A DNA stretch of 23,611 bases from DATHVR01 sp035461175 (GCA_035461175.1 DATHVR010000158.1:1-23611), one strand, 5' to 3'; numbered from the stretch's first letter, positions 1-9,496 are shown. The notes: a model not told the origin generated them from the letters alone. Numbers and translations: made by a program.

Positions 1-118
1 CTGGGCGACCTCCTGTGGCGGTAGGGAAGAACCCGTTTTGTGGGTCGGAAATGACGCTGCAGCGTCATTTCCGACCCACAAAACGGGTTCTTCCCTACCG
101 CCACAGGAGGTCGCCCAG
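1..118. repeat. Perfect 118-bp palindrome at the window edge
   Basis: Bases 1-59 are the exact reverse complement of bases 60-118, with no spacer and no mismatch. Bases 95-118 on the minus strand are the last seven codons and stop of recD (LGDLLWR-stop), so bases 1-24 on the plus strand read the same peptide and stop. The centre (about 48-71, GGAAATGACGCT/AGCGTCATTTCC) could be a native hairpin after recD. Exact copying of coding sequence is more easily explained by an assembly or amplification fold-back at a contig end than by a natural terminator. Whether the symmetry continues beyond base 1 cannot be seen. Confidence 0.95.
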
Positions 119-1891
119 GCCCGAGGCGCGCGCGACCGAGCGGGTGATCGCCTGGCGGATCACGGCCTCGGATCCCACCAGCCACACCCTTTTCTTGGCC
201 CGGGTCACGGCCGTATACAGCAGCTCCCGGGTCAGGAGGCGTGACTCTTCGTCGGGGAGGACCACCACCACCTGGTCGAACTGTGACCCCTGACTCTTGT
301 GGATGGTCATGGCGTGGACGGTGGTGTGTTCGGTGAGGTGGCTGAGCGGGAACGTGCGCAGCTCGCCCCGCTCAAACACGGCCTGCATCCGCTCCTGGGG
401 CCCCACCGCCACTCCGATGTCGCCGTTGTAGAGGTCGAGGTTGTAGTCGTTGCGGGTGATCATCACCGGCCGCCCCGGATACCACTCGCCCTTCCAGCGC
501 AGGCCCGGATAGCGCTCGTCGAGGGCCGACTCGATTTGGCGGCTCCAGCCCGAGACACCGGCAGGCCCCTGGCGGTGGGCGCACAACACTGCCACCTCGC
601 CGAGAGCGGCCAGGGCCCCGGTGGCGTCGTGGTGCTGGGCCAGGTCGACCAGCCGGGCCCGCTGGTCGACGACCGTCGCCCACAGCTCCTCGAAGTCCCC
701 ACCGGCCGGATCCTGCACCCAGCGGAGCTGGTCACCGTCCCTCAGTAGGTCCAGGGCGCTGGAGTCGTCGCCCCGGCGGACGGCATCGGCGAAGGAGGCG
801 ATGCGGCTGTCCTCCTCGAACCGGTACACCCGCTCCAGTACCGTCACCCGCTCCCGGATCGGGGCGGCCGGAGGGTCGGGGTCGGCGGCGGGACCGACGA
901 TGTCGGCCAGCACGGTGCCGGCCTCGATCGACTCCAACTGGAAGGGATCGCCTACCAGCACCACCGTGGCGTCGTCACGCACCGCCCCCAGTAGTCGGGA
1001 CGCCAGCGGCAGCGACACCATCGACATCTCGTCGACGATCACGAGGTCGTGTGGGAGGCGATTGTGCTCGTTGCGGGCAAAGCGGTTCCGGCCCCACGTC
1101 CACCCGAGCAGCCGGTGGATAGTGCTCGGGTTGACCTGGGCGAGGGTCTCGCTCACGGCCGGATCGCCGGTGGCGGCCGCCTGGTCGTGGAGGGCCTCGC
1201 CGAGGCGGGCCGCCGCCTTGCCGGTGGGGGCGCAGACCGCCACCAGCGGGAATCGCTCCGGGTCGGCCTGGGCCATGGCCACCAGCAGCGCCCCGATGGT
1301 GTGGGTCTTGCCGGTCCCGGGACCCCCGGCGATCACGGCCAGCTTCCCCCCGACCGCCTGCAGGGCGGCCCGGTGCTGGCTGGTCGAATCGCCGAGTAGA
1401 GTCTCGAGCCGCCCGCCGAGCTCGGGCCCGACTGGCGCCTGGGGAACCTCCAGGCGGGATCGGATCAGGTCCGCCACCTGCTGTTCGAAGCGGTAGTAGC
1501 GCTCCAGATACAGGCGGTCGTCGACCAGCACCAGCGGGTGGCCTTCGGAGCCGTCGCCGACCAGCCGGCTCCCGGCGACGGCCGTAGCCCACGCCTCCGG
1601 GTCGGGCCAGGGGAGAGCCTCGATCTCTTCCGGGTCGGTGCGGTCGACCACCACCGCCTCCCGCAACGTCGGTAGCCGCACGCACACGTGGCCGTAGCGG
1701 GTGGAGCGGACCGCCAGCGCCGCCGCCAGCATCACGACTTCGTCGGCCTCGTCGTGGAGGCGGGCCACGGTCCGGGCGGCGGTGATGTCGAGGGGGCCGA
1801 GGACGCCGGCGTCGTTGAATTCGGCCAGCAGCCCCGTGGCGTGCACCACCGTCAGGGGGCCGTGGGCGGCGAGGCGGGTGCGCTCGGTCAT
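95..1891 (-). CDS. recD: RecD, exodeoxyribonuclease V alpha subunit (5'-3' helicase)
   Basis: This is the fast 5'-3' SF1B helicase subunit of RecBCD, which unwinds DNA at double-strand ends in the cytoplasm for recombinational repair. The protein is 598 aa, close to the usual RecD length of about 600. Visible motifs are Walker A GGPGTGKT (189-196), motif II VDEMS (286-290), motif III GDPFQL (314-319), a MTIHKSQG segment (528-535) and YTAVTRAKK near 559-567. The start is the ATG at 1891, which overlaps the recB stop as ATGA and has a strong GGAGGGGG ribosome site. An upstream ATG at 2407 in the same frame would lie deep within recB and is not needed. The gene is last in the recC-recB-recD operon. 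Its final codons lie in the terminal palindrome, so the 3' end should be treated with care, although the stop itself looks natural. Confidence 0.95.
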   Translation of the reverse strand: MTERTRLAAHGPLTVVHATGLLAEFNDAGVLGPLDITAARTVARLHDEADEVVMLAAALAVRSTRYGHVCVRLPTLREAVVVDRTDPEEIEALPWPDPEAWATAVAGSRLVGDGSEGHPLVLVDDRLYLERYYRFEQQVADLIRSRLEVPQAPVGPELGGRLETLLGDSTSQHRAALQAVGGKLAVIAGGPGTGKTHTIGALLVAMAQADPERFPLVAVCAPTGKAAARLGEALHDQAAATGDPAVSETLAQVNPSTIHRLLGWTWGRNRFARNEHNRLPHDLVIVDEMSMVSLPLASRLLGAVRDDATVVLVGDPFQLESIEAGTVLADIVGPAADPDPPAAPIRERVTVLERVYRFEEDSRIASFADAVRRGDDSSALDLLRDGDQLRWVQDPAGGDFEELWATVVDQRARLVDLAQHHDATGALAALGEVAVLCAHRQGPAGVSGWSRQIESALDERYPGLRWKGEWYPGRPVMITRNDYNLDLYNGDIGVAVGPQERMQAVFERGELRTFPLSHLTEHTTVHAMTIHKSQGSQFDQVVVVLPDEESRLLTRELLYTAVTRAKKRVWLVGSEAVIRQAITRSVARASGLGDLLWR

Positions 1892-4800
1892 GAGCCCCCT
1901 CCGGCCAGCAGATCCGACAGCGAAACGATCATCTCGGGCGGCGGCTGCCAGCGCGTCACTCCGCACCGCTCGCCGTCGATCACGGGAGTGTCGGGGCCGA
2001 TCATGCCCCGCACGAACAGGTAGCGGGATCCGCCCAGGTTGGCGGCCGGGTCGTAGCCGGGAAGCCGCCACTGGAGGTAGCGATGAAGTGCCACCTGATA
2101 CAGCGTGGCCTGGAGCACGTAGCGGTGACTCACCATCTCTCCGGCCAGGATCGATGGTCCGTAGTCGGCCGGCCCAGCTACCGGTCCCACCGCCGGGAGG
2201 GCGTTGGTCTTGTAGTCCATGACTATGTAGCGGTTGTCGGGCAGCACCCCCACCAGATCGATCGCCCCGCTCATGAATCCGCGGAAGGGGAGGGTGGTGG
2301 CGGCGAGCAGATGGTCGACATAAGCCCGGTAGGGATCGTCGGCGGCCAGGTGGTCGGCCATAACGGCTCCGATGTCGGCCAGGGTGACGGGGTCGTGTCC
2401 GGTGCACACCGGCAGCTCGAAGACCAGCTCGCGCGCCAGGCCCCCGGCCTCCAGGTCGGCCAGCGTGACGGCGTCGTCCTCAGGGCCGAGGGGGGTGGCG
2501 ATCGCCTGCACCAGTCCTGTCGTCAGCCCGGCGGTGTCGAAGTCCCAGCCCGTCCGGGTCGTCTCGGTCGTCACCAGGTCGGTCAGCGCGCCTTCCAGGC
2601 CGGGGTCGTCGAAGCGGACCCTCTCCAGCACGTCATGGACCAGGGTGCCGAAGCGGGCCCCGGCCGGGAGTTCGGCCAGGGGGAGGAGGGGCGCCGCAAC
2701 CACCGGCTCCGCCTCGCCCTCGGGCAATGTCTCGGTCTCGTCGGCGCGGGGCAGGTGCTCGGCCCGTTCGTCGGCGGGGGTGAGGGGCTGGTCGGCCGAC
2801 AGCGACGAAAACGACACCCGCCGCCAGGTGGGGTCGGTGGTGCGGGCGAAGCGGGCCACCTCCAGCTCGACCGGCACCCGGGGTTGGGGCCGGTAGGGGA
2901 CGTGTCCAGGGAGTCCCGTCAGAGTCGATACCTCGATGGTCCCGTTGCTCGCGGCGGCCAGGCCCGCCGGGGTTCTCCCCTCGCCGGTGAGCAGCTCGGT
3001 GATCTTGGCCCGGTCGATGGCGGCGTGGTTCTCGACCCACCAGACCTCCAGGTGGTGCTGGGCACGGGTCAGGGAGACATACAAGAGCCGGTTCTCCTCG
3101 TCGGCGTCTTCGGCTTCGGCCAGGTCGCGATTCTGGGCGAAACCCGGCCAATCCGGGCCGCCGACGTCGATCAGGCGCCGGCGGGGCGTGTCGGTCGTGG
3201 CGCTTCCGGGTTCGTGGAACACCGGGAAGTCGGGAGTCCCGGAAGGCACATCCCAGGCGTAAGGGACCAGGACCACCGGGTACTGCAGACCCTTGGCGGC
3301 GTGGATGGTCTGGACGGTGACGGCGTCGGCGTCGGTTTCCAGGCGCCGCTGGCGGGAATCGGGCTCCTCGGCGCGGCGGGCATCCCGGGCTGCCGCCTCC
3401 TGCATGGCCGTCTCCAGCCACGCCGTGAGCGAGCCCTGGCGTCCACGGCGGGAAGCGGCATGCATCTCCTCGGCGATGTGGACCAGGTCGGTGAGCAGGC
3501 GTTCGCCGTCGGGTTCGGCGAGGATTCGGCCGGTCAGGTTCGTGTCACGGTTGAGCTCGGCCAGCAGGGTCGGCACACCTCCCACCTGGAGGGAGTCGTG
3601 CCATCCCCGCATCCGTCGTTGCAGGTCGAGGGCGTCCTCGTCGTCGAGGGCGGCCAGGTCGGAGAGCGGCATGCCGACCAGGCAAGTGGTGGCCGCCATC
3701 CGGACCAGGCCGAGCCGGTCGGGGCGCTCGACCGCCATCAGGAAGCGGCGCCAGTCCTCGGCGGCGGTCGTGATCAGGACCGAACCGTTGCGGGCCGCCA
3801 CCGAGGGGACCCCCCGGGTCCCCAGGCATTCGCGCACCCATTCCACCTGGCTCCGGGTCCTGCACAGCACGGCGATGTCGGCCGGTCCGAGGGTTCGGTC
3901 TTTTTCGGGCACGGTGATCGATCCGTCGAGGAGGCGCACCACCTCGTTTGCGACGTCGTCGGCCACGGCCTGGCGGCAGTCACCGACCAGGTAGAAGCCG
4001 TCCTGCCGGCAGGCGATATCCAGGTCTGAGGCGACCAGCCGGAGGCGGAGGGGAGCGGAGAGGCCCCGCAGGCGCGCTTCGGGATAGGCGGCGGTGACCG
4101 GCCGGTAGGCGATGGCCTCGTCGCCGAAGGTGGTCCCGGCGAAGAGTACGTCCAGGGCCGCCACCAGGGGGCCGTCGCTGCGCCAGTTGATGGCCAGCGT
4201 CCGGTGGGCCGAGGCGCCCCGCACCGCCGCCAGGTACGACTCGATGTCGGCGCCGCGGAATGCGTAGATGGACTGTTTGGGGTCGCCGATCACCACCAGG
4301 CGGGAGTCGTCGAAGATGCGGCGGATGATCTGCCACTGGATCGGATCGGTGTCCTGGGACTCGTCGACCAGTCCGATGTCGTAGCGGCGCCGCAGCAGTT
4401 CGGTGGCTGCCTCGCCCACGGCGGGGTCGGCCAGAGCATCGCGCACCTCGATTAGGCCGTCGTCGAATGTCATCGCTCCCGTCAGTCGCATCCGTCGACG
4501 GGTCTCGGCGGCTACTGCCGTGGCCATCTCCACCCGTAGCCTGGCCTCGCCGCTGACCTGGCCGGGGTCGGGGACGACGCCGGCGTCGGGATGCTCGATC
4601 ACCTCCATGCCCAGCCGCGCCGCCATCCGGGGAGGGATGTTCGGGTCGTCAGGTCCGGACCGGAAGAACCTGGCCACCGACAGGTCACTGGCCACCTGAC
4701 TGAGGAGGAGGTCGTCGACCTCGCCCGGCTCCAGCGTTTCGGGGAGACGCACCCGGAAGCCCAGCTGGCCGAGCAGCCGCTGGGCGAATCCGTGGATGGT

Positions 4801-5160
4801 GAAGATCTGGGCCCGGTCGAACTCCGTCAGGGCCCGATGGAGTCGGTCCGCTGCCGCCTTCCTCTCGGGGGCCTCGAGATCCAACAGGACCTGTAGATGG
4901 CGGTCGATCTCGGTTACGGGACGGCCTTCGAGGGCGGCCAGGGTGTCCACCATCCGCCCCCGCACCCGTCCCTTCAGCTCGGCGGTGGCGGCCCGGGTGA
5001 ACGTGACCACGAGGATCCGCTGCAGCGGCACCGCGTCGGCGACGAGTCGGGTCACGGCGGCGGCGATGGTGAAGGTCTTGCCGGTGCCGGCCGATGCCTC
5101 GACGATCGTGCGGCCCGGCCCGAGCGACTCGGCAGGATCGAAGGGCCGCACCGCGGTCAC
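1888..5160 (-). CDS. recB: RecB, exodeoxyribonuclease V beta subunit (helicase-nuclease)
   Basis: This is the 3'-5' SF1A helicase and nuclease subunit of RecBCD, 1090 aa. It shows Walker A EASAGTGKT (K28), FTRAATAELKGRV after it, TIHGFAQRLL (about 121-130), motif II VDESQD (265-270), GDPKQSIYAFRG (292-303), NWRSD, TIHAAKGLQYPVV (about 615-627) and LLYVSLTRAQ (about 690). The C-terminal PD-(D/E)xK nuclease is intact: GAIDLV (D968), MDYKTN (D982, K984) and QATLYQVALHRYL follow in the expected order. The start is GTG at 5160, which overlaps the recC stop as GTGA and has GGAG about 8 bases upstream. A more upstream ATG at 5199 would overlap recC by about 40 bases. The protein is somewhat shorter than E. 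coli RecB (about 1180 aa), mainly ahead of motif II. Confidence 0.95.
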   Translation of the reverse strand: MTAVRPFDPAESLGPGRTIVEASAGTGKTFTIAAAVTRLVADAVPLQRILVVTFTRAATAELKGRVRGRMVDTLAALEGRPVTEIDRHLQVLLDLEAPERKAAADRLHRALTEFDRAQIFTIHGFAQRLLGQLGFRVRLPETLEPGEVDDLLLSQVASDLSVARFFRSGPDDPNIPPRMAARLGMEVIEHPDAGVVPDPGQVSGEARLRVEMATAVAAETRRRMRLTGAMTFDDGLIEVRDALADPAVGEAATELLRRRYDIGLVDESQDTDPIQWQIIRRIFDDSRLVVIGDPKQSIYAFRGADIESYLAAVRGASAHRTLAINWRSDGPLVAALDVLFAGTTFGDEAIAYRPVTAAYPEARLRGLSAPLRLRLVASDLDIACRQDGFYLVGDCRQAVADDVANEVVRLLDGSITVPEKDRTLGPADIAVLCRTRSQVEWVRECLGTRGVPSVAARNGSVLITTAAEDWRRFLMAVERPDRLGLVRMAATTCLVGMPLSDLAALDDEDALDLQRRMRGWHDSLQVGGVPTLLAELNRDTNLTGRILAEPDGERLLTDLVHIAEEMHAASRRGRQGSLTAWLETAMQEAAARDARRAEEPDSRQRRLETDADAVTVQTIHAAKGLQYPVVLVPYAWDVPSGTPDFPVFHEPGSATTDTPRRRLIDVGGPDWPGFAQNRDLAEAEDADEENRLLYVSLTRAQHHLEVWWVENHAAIDRAKITELLTGEGRTPAGLAAASNGTIEVSTLTGLPGHVPYRPQPRVPVELEVARFARTTDPTWRRVSFSSLSADQPLTPADERAEHLPRADETETLPEGEAEPVVAAPLLPLAELPAGARFGTLVHDVLERVRFDDPGLEGALTDLVTTETTRTGWDFDTAGLTTGLVQAIATPLGPEDDAVTLADLEAGGLARELVFELPVCTGHDPVTLADIGAVMADHLAADDPYRAYVDHLLAATTLPFRGFMSGAIDLVGVLPDNRYIVMDYKTNALPAVGPVAGPADYGPSILAGEMVSHRYVLQATLYQVALHRYLQWRLPGYDPAANLGGSRYLFVRGMIGPDTPVIDGERCGVTRWQPPPEMIVSLSDLLAGGGS

Positions 5161-8100
5161 AGGTAGTTCTCCGCGCTCAGGGCGATGACGGGCAGCCACA
5201 GCCGTTCACAGAAGTCGGCGAATCCTTCTTGCTCCAGCGCATCCAGCGAGTCGAGGTCGGGGAGAACGAGCCCGTAGGCGGGATTGTTGTTGATCTCGCC
5301 GTAGGGTCCGCTGAAGGCATTGGCGGTCTCTCTTCGTGCCCGCCACGCGTTCTCGTTTATCCGGCGCTGCCAAATGAAGCCGGCGTCGCAAGGTAGGGGG
5401 AGCGGCCGCTCCCGTCCCTGTAGGTAGAGCTCGACCAGGTCGGAGAGCATCCCTACTGCCTTCTCCCGCCGGGCGCCGGCGTGGCCGGCTATCGGGCCGA
5501 GCGTGACGACGACGTGCCCGCGATTGAATTCGCGGCGGCCCAACAGCAGACCCTTCCATTCCACCTCGGGGTGGAGGGCGGTGAGGAAGATCAGCCGGAT
5601 GAACGAAGCGAGCCGCTGACGTCCCTTGATCGTGCTCGGGGTGACCGTGGCCAGATGGGCCTGTTCGGGGTCGGCGGTGACCGTTCCTTCGATCATGAGG
5701 CCGCCTGCCGAGACGACTCCGGCGTAGGGGAGATGGGAGCCGGGGTCATATCCGAGCTCCTGAGCGGCATCGTGGAGGGTTTGAGCGGCGTCGAGGGCCT
5801 TGGCCAGGTCATCGTCGCCCAGCGACCCGGGCGGGAGGGCGTCGCTTCCCCGTTCGCGGGCCAGCAGATCGTCTACAGAGTGGCCCTCGATCAGGCCCGA
5901 CAGCAGCCGGGACTTGACGCCCCAGAGTGCGAGACTGTCCAGGTCGGCCGGGAGAGTGTCGTCGGGGATGTCGCCGCGGCCGGGGACCGAGAAGCCCAGG
6001 CGCGTCGACACGAACCGTCCCACCGGGTCCTGGAGGAACCGGATCAGGTCCTGGAGGCGGACCGTGTCGCTGTCGATCGGGGGCGGCCAGTCGAAAGGCA
6101 GCCCCTCGGGGTTCGATCCGCGCCTCAAGGTGGCGACAGCGCCCCGATGCTGGGCCGGGTCGAAGCCCCACGGCCCGCTCACCTCGAGCTCGCCGGAGAC
6201 GAAATTCCGGGGGCTGAAGGATTGAAGTGGATGATGGGTGAGGATGCGTTGCATGCCGGCCTCGCCCACCATGTCGGCGAGGGTGTCGATCAACTCCGCC
6301 ACCGGCACCGACGGGGGGATCTCGGCGTTGGTGAGCTCGTCGCGTCCCGAATAGGTGACGATCAAGTGGTCGCCGGCGGCCATCACCGCGTCCAGCAGCA
6401 GCTGGCGGTCCATCGCCCCCGGGTCCCGGTCGCCCACCAGTTCGTGGTCGGCGAGGAGGTCGTCGCCGTCGACCCGACCCCGACGGGGGAAGCGGTCCTC
6501 GTCCATCCCCAGCAGGGCCACCACCTTGTAGGGGACCGACCGCATCGGCACCAGCGTGCACAGCGTGATGTCTCCGGTCCCGAAGTGCAGCGGGCTGGGC
6601 CGGTCCTCGGTCCAGGCTCTCACCGCCTGGCGCACCTCGCCCAGGCTCACGTCGGGATCGGCCGGGGTCTCGGGGGGCGGGAAGGTCTCAGCCAGGAGGC
6701 GGTCGAGCTGCTCGAGCTGCCACTCGTCGCCCCACTCGGGGGCGGCCAGCATCCGCACCGCCTCGGCCACCGCTCCGGCCCATTCCGACAGGGGCCGGGG
6801 CCGGCACAGCAGGGCCCGGATGGCGGTCAACCGATCGAGGAGGGCGGCGAGGATCCCGGCCGGGATCGCCTCTTGGCCTTCGACGCCGTCGAGCGGGGAC
6901 AATCCTCCCACCGTGCGCACCGGGCTGTCCGAGTAGAAGACCCCGGCCAGGGTCCGGTCCAGTCCCCGTCGCCAGGTGCGGGCGGAGATGGCGACGTTCC
7001 ACTCGCCGCGATGATCCTCGTCGATTCCCCAGGAGATGTTGGCGTCATCGACCAGTGAGGCGATCGAACCGGCGGTGTCGGCGTCGAACCCGAACTTGCG
7101 CTGGATCGGGGGACGGTCGACCAGGTCCCGGATTACCGCCGCCTCCATCCGGCCGTCGGCCACCGCGAGGAGACGAGCGGTGAAAGCCACCAGCGGGTTG
7201 GTGGCGGCGGGGGCACGGTCGGCGATGCGGAGGCGGAGGTCGGGGAGGCCGTCTTCGTCGGTGCGGGGGAAGGCCGTCTCCAGCAGCGGGGCGAAAGTGG
7301 CCAGGTCCGGGGTCATGATCACCACATCCCGGGGCTCGAGGTCGGGCCGGTCAGCGAGGACGTGCAGGATGGCGTCGCGCAGCACCTCCACCTGTCGTCT
7401 GGCCCCGTGGCAGACGTGGATCTGGACCGATCGGTCCATCGCGCCGGCTGCGGGCGGGCGGTTGTGGCGGATGCCCTCCTGCAGCCGGGTCAGGAGCCGG
7501 TCGGTGTCGGGGAGACCGAGCGAACCTTCCGCCTCGGACCGGGCCGGGATCTCGTGCCAGGTCGCCTCACTTCCCAGCCCGGCCGCCGAGAGCACGGTCT
7601 GCAGCTCGCGGGAGTCCCGGCCCCACGCCTTGAGGATGGGGTGGGCGGCCAGTTCGACGGTGGGGTCCTCGGCCCGCGCCACCAGGCCGGCCGGCGGGTC
7701 CGTGGCGATCTCGCTCCACAGGGCGGGAGACGGGTGGAGGACGTAGAGGTCGACCTGGTGGTGCTCGCCCAAAGCGGTGAGGACTTCGAGGTCGAGGGGA
7801 TCGGTCGAGGTGAGCCCGTAGACGGCGAAACGCTCGGGGAGATCCACCGCGACGATCCCGTCCCGGACCGGGTTGAGGGTGGCGGGCAGCAGCTCGGGGA
7901 TGGCCGGCACCCCGATCCGCTCCCGCAACCGCCTCCACAGCTGCGACTGCCACTCGAACCCCTCCACCAGTGGCTCACCGTGGGGGGCAACGTCCTCGCC
8001 AGCTGCCCAGGCCCGGATCATCGCCGGCCGGCGCCGGGCATAGCGCGTGAACAGGCCCGCCAGCTTCACCGCCGCGGCCATCCGGTTGCTCGACCCGCCG

Positions 8101-8474
8101 GCGCCGTCGAGGTAGCGAGCGAGCAGCTCCATCCACGGCTCGTCCAGATAAGTGTCGATGGTCTCGATCAGCTGGGCGGTGAGAGCGGGGCCTTCCCAGG
8201 CCAGAACCGATTCGGCCAATTCGGGCACCGCCTCCATAGTCCGGTGCACCAGGCGGCGGGGGGTGGGGAACTCGACGTTGGCGCAGATGCCATCGCCTGC
8301 CCCGCGTGCGGCCATTCCTGAGGCGATGCGCTGGGTGAGCCACCGTTCGATCCCCCGCGACGGGACCGCTACCAGCTCGGTGTCGAACAGCCCGCCCACC
8401 GGCCGGGCCAGCTCGTCGCAGAGCCGCCCCACCAGGGCGTCGGGATGAGAAGCGATGTGGACCTGTACCCCCAC
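5157..8474 (-). CDS. recC: RecC, exodeoxyribonuclease V gamma subunit
   Basis: This is the non-catalytic RecBCD subunit that splits the duplex and, in known enzymes, scans for Chi. At 1105 aa it matches the family length (about 1120). Family-typical segments are VPSRGIERWLTQRIA near the N terminus, HVCHGARRQVEVLRD about residues 353-368 followed by DVVIMTPDL, and VPYKVVALLGMDEDRFPR around 640-660. Helicase motifs are degenerate, as expected for RecC. The start is GTG at 8474. A TAGGTT hexamer ends 6 bases before it and no good ribosome site is visible, so the transcript may be leaderless. It is the first gene of recC-recB-recD; unlike in enterobacteria no ptrA-like gene lies between recC and recB. 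Chi specificity cannot be predicted from the sequence. Confidence 0.94.
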   Translation of the reverse strand: MGVQVHIASHPDALVGRLCDELARPVGGLFDTELVAVPSRGIERWLTQRIASGMAARGAGDGICANVEFPTPRRLVHRTMEAVPELAESVLAWEGPALTAQLIETIDTYLDEPWMELLARYLDGAGGSSNRMAAAVKLAGLFTRYARRRPAMIRAWAAGEDVAPHGEPLVEGFEWQSQLWRRLRERIGVPAIPELLPATLNPVRDGIVAVDLPERFAVYGLTSTDPLDLEVLTALGEHHQVDLYVLHPSPALWSEIATDPPAGLVARAEDPTVELAAHPILKAWGRDSRELQTVLSAAGLGSEATWHEIPARSEAEGSLGLPDTDRLLTRLQEGIRHNRPPAAGAMDRSVQIHVCHGARRQVEVLRDAILHVLADRPDLEPRDVVIMTPDLATFAPLLETAFPRTDEDGLPDLRLRIADRAPAATNPLVAFTARLLAVADGRMEAAVIRDLVDRPPIQRKFGFDADTAGSIASLVDDANISWGIDEDHRGEWNVAISARTWRRGLDRTLAGVFYSDSPVRTVGGLSPLDGVEGQEAIPAGILAALLDRLTAIRALLCRPRPLSEWAGAVAEAVRMLAAPEWGDEWQLEQLDRLLAETFPPPETPADPDVSLGEVRQAVRAWTEDRPSPLHFGTGDITLCTLVPMRSVPYKVVALLGMDEDRFPRRGRVDGDDLLADHELVGDRDPGAMDRQLLLDAVMAAGDHLIVTYSGRDELTNAEIPPSVPVAELIDTLADMVGEAGMQRILTHHPLQSFSPRNFVSGELEVSGPWGFDPAQHRGAVATLRRGSNPEGLPFDWPPPIDSDTVRLQDLIRFLQDPVGRFVSTRLGFSVPGRGDIPDDTLPADLDSLALWGVKSRLLSGLIEGHSVDDLLARERGSDALPPGSLGDDDLAKALDAAQTLHDAAQELGYDPGSHLPYAGVVSAGGLMIEGTVTADPEQAHLATVTPSTIKGRQRLASFIRLIFLTALHPEVEWKGLLLGRREFNRGHVVVTLGPIAGHAGARREKAVGMLSDLVELYLQGRERPLPLPCDAGFIWQRRINENAWRARRETANAFSGPYGEINNNPAYGLVLPDLDSLDALEQEGFADFCERLWLPVIALSAENYL

Positions 8475-8480
8475 GCCGCC

Positions 8481-8486
8481 AACCTA
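8481..8486 (-). promoter_or_regulatory. Candidate -10 box of a leaderless recC promoter
   Basis: On the minus strand TAGGTT is followed by six bases and then the recC GTG at 8474. No clear -35 hexamer is seen. The box overlaps an inverted repeat, ACCTATCAGGTAGGT on the plus strand (8482-8496), which could be an operator. This is an inference from spacing only. Confidence 0.35.
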
Positions 8487-8520
8487 TCAGGTAGGTGTGA
8501 CGGAAGGCACGCCCAACGAC

Positions 8521-8623
8521 TGTGCACCTACCCGCGCTGGGCGCGGTCGGTTGCACGCTCGTCATGTTTGGGTGGTCGAGTGTGCAGGTTTCCGCGCTGG
8601 GCGCGGTCGGTTGCACACTCGTC
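8521..8623. repeat. Two hairpin repeats with a 60-bp period
   Basis: Bases 8521-8563 and 8581-8623 match at 38 of 43 positions. Each contains the same short hairpin, CCGCGC-TGG-GCGCGG (8532-8546 and 8592-8606). In the second copy it is nested in perfect 10-base outer arms, CGAGTGTGCA (8577-8586) and TGCACACTCG (8612-8621), making a 45-base two-level stem; the first copy has weaker outer arms. The pair fills the gap between the ABC permease stop and recC. It may be a terminator pair, a REP-like dispersed element, or both. No T-tract follows. Confidence 0.8.
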
Positions 8624-8653
8624 GATGTGAGGATGTCTGCGTACCGACCAGGC

Positions 8654-9496
8654 TCAGGTGTGCTTGCGGGCGTAGACGTACATCGTGAGCGGCCCGAACA
8701 CCGCCACCAGGACCGCCGACCAGACGAGGATGATCCCGACCGCTCCCGAGTCGACGCCGCCGTGCATGAAACTGCGCATGGCGGTGACGAGATGGGTCAC
8801 CGGGTTCACGTTCACGAAGGCCGCCAGCCACGAAGGCATGGTCTCGGGCATGACGAACACGTTGGAGATGAAGGTGAGCGGGAACAGGATCATCATGCTG
8901 ATCCCCATCAGGGCGTTCTCGGATCGCATCACAATCCCCAGCGCCGTCCACACCCAGGACAGGCTGAACGAGAAGACCAACAGGATGCCGACGGCCATCA
9001 GCACCCCGCCGAAACCGGCACGGGGACGGAAGCCCAGCACCACGCCCAGCACCAGGATGACGGTCGAGGCGATGGTGTAGCGCACCGCGTCTGCCAGCAA
9101 CGGGCCGACCAGGGTGGACGGCCGCCAGATCGGGAGGGACTTGAAGCGGTCGAAGACTCCCTTGTCCACGTCCCGGTTGAGGCTGAGGCCGGTGTACATG
9201 GTGATCATGAGGACGGTCATCGCCAGGATTCCGGGCAGCACTTCCTGGAGGTAGGCCTGGGGGGAGCCGGCCAGAGCTCCGCCGAAGAGGTAAGTGAACA
9301 TGAGCAGGAACATCACCGGGAACATCGTCACGTCGAACAGCTGCTCGGGGACGTGCTTGATCTTGAGCATCGCCCGCCAGAAGAAGGTGCCCGAGGTGGC
9401 GGCGGGGCTGGGGCGGGCCGGTCGGGTGCCGGCGGCGAGGGCGGAGCGGACCGCCTCCTTGACGAGGTGGTCGTCGGTGCGGGGAGCGGTGACCAT
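8654..9496 (-). CDS. ABC-2 type exporter permease, DrrB-like
   Basis: This is the membrane subunit of a drug- or lipid-export ABC transporter. The 280-aa protein has a soluble N terminus followed by about six hydrophobic segments, beginning MFPVMFLLMFTYLFGGAL, then LPGILAMTVLMITMYTGL, the cytoplasmic stretch DVDKGVFDRFKSLP, and a last segment near the C terminus. The 'D...GVFDRFKSLPI' loop and 'NPVTHLVTAMR' near the end are typical of DrrB/ABC2_membrane proteins. Its ATG (9496-9494) overlaps the ATPase stop by one base (TGATG), so the two are translationally coupled. The substrate cannot be told from sequence; daunorubicin-type annotations in this family are often transferred without evidence. 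Confidence 0.9.
   Translation of the reverse strand: MVTAPRTDDHLVKEAVRSALAAGTRPARPSPAATSGTFFWRAMLKIKHVPEQLFDVTMFPVMFLLMFTYLFGGALAGSPQAYLQEVLPGILAMTVLMITMYTGLSLNRDVDKGVFDRFKSLPIWRPSTLVGPLLADAVRYTIASTVILVLGVVLGFRPRAGFGGVLMAVGILLVFSFSLSWVWTALGIVMRSENALMGISMMILFPLTFISNVFVMPETMPSWLAAFVNVNPVTHLVTAMRSFMHGGVDSGAVGIILVWSAVLVAVFGPLTMYVYARKHT

Noticed and set aside
95..2407. 770-aa RecD from the upstream ATG
   Set aside because: The added 172 residues overlap recB and look like a shadow frame; ATG 1891 has the overlap and ribosome site expected of the operon.
2083..4029. 648-aa open frame on the plus strand within recB
   Set aside because: It is antisense to a clear RecB with all motifs and has low-complexity Gly/Val/Gln content typical of shadow frames in high-GC DNA.
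8521..8623. CRISPR array
   Set aside because: There are only two copies, the repeats are hairpin-rich with mismatches, and no cas genes are present.
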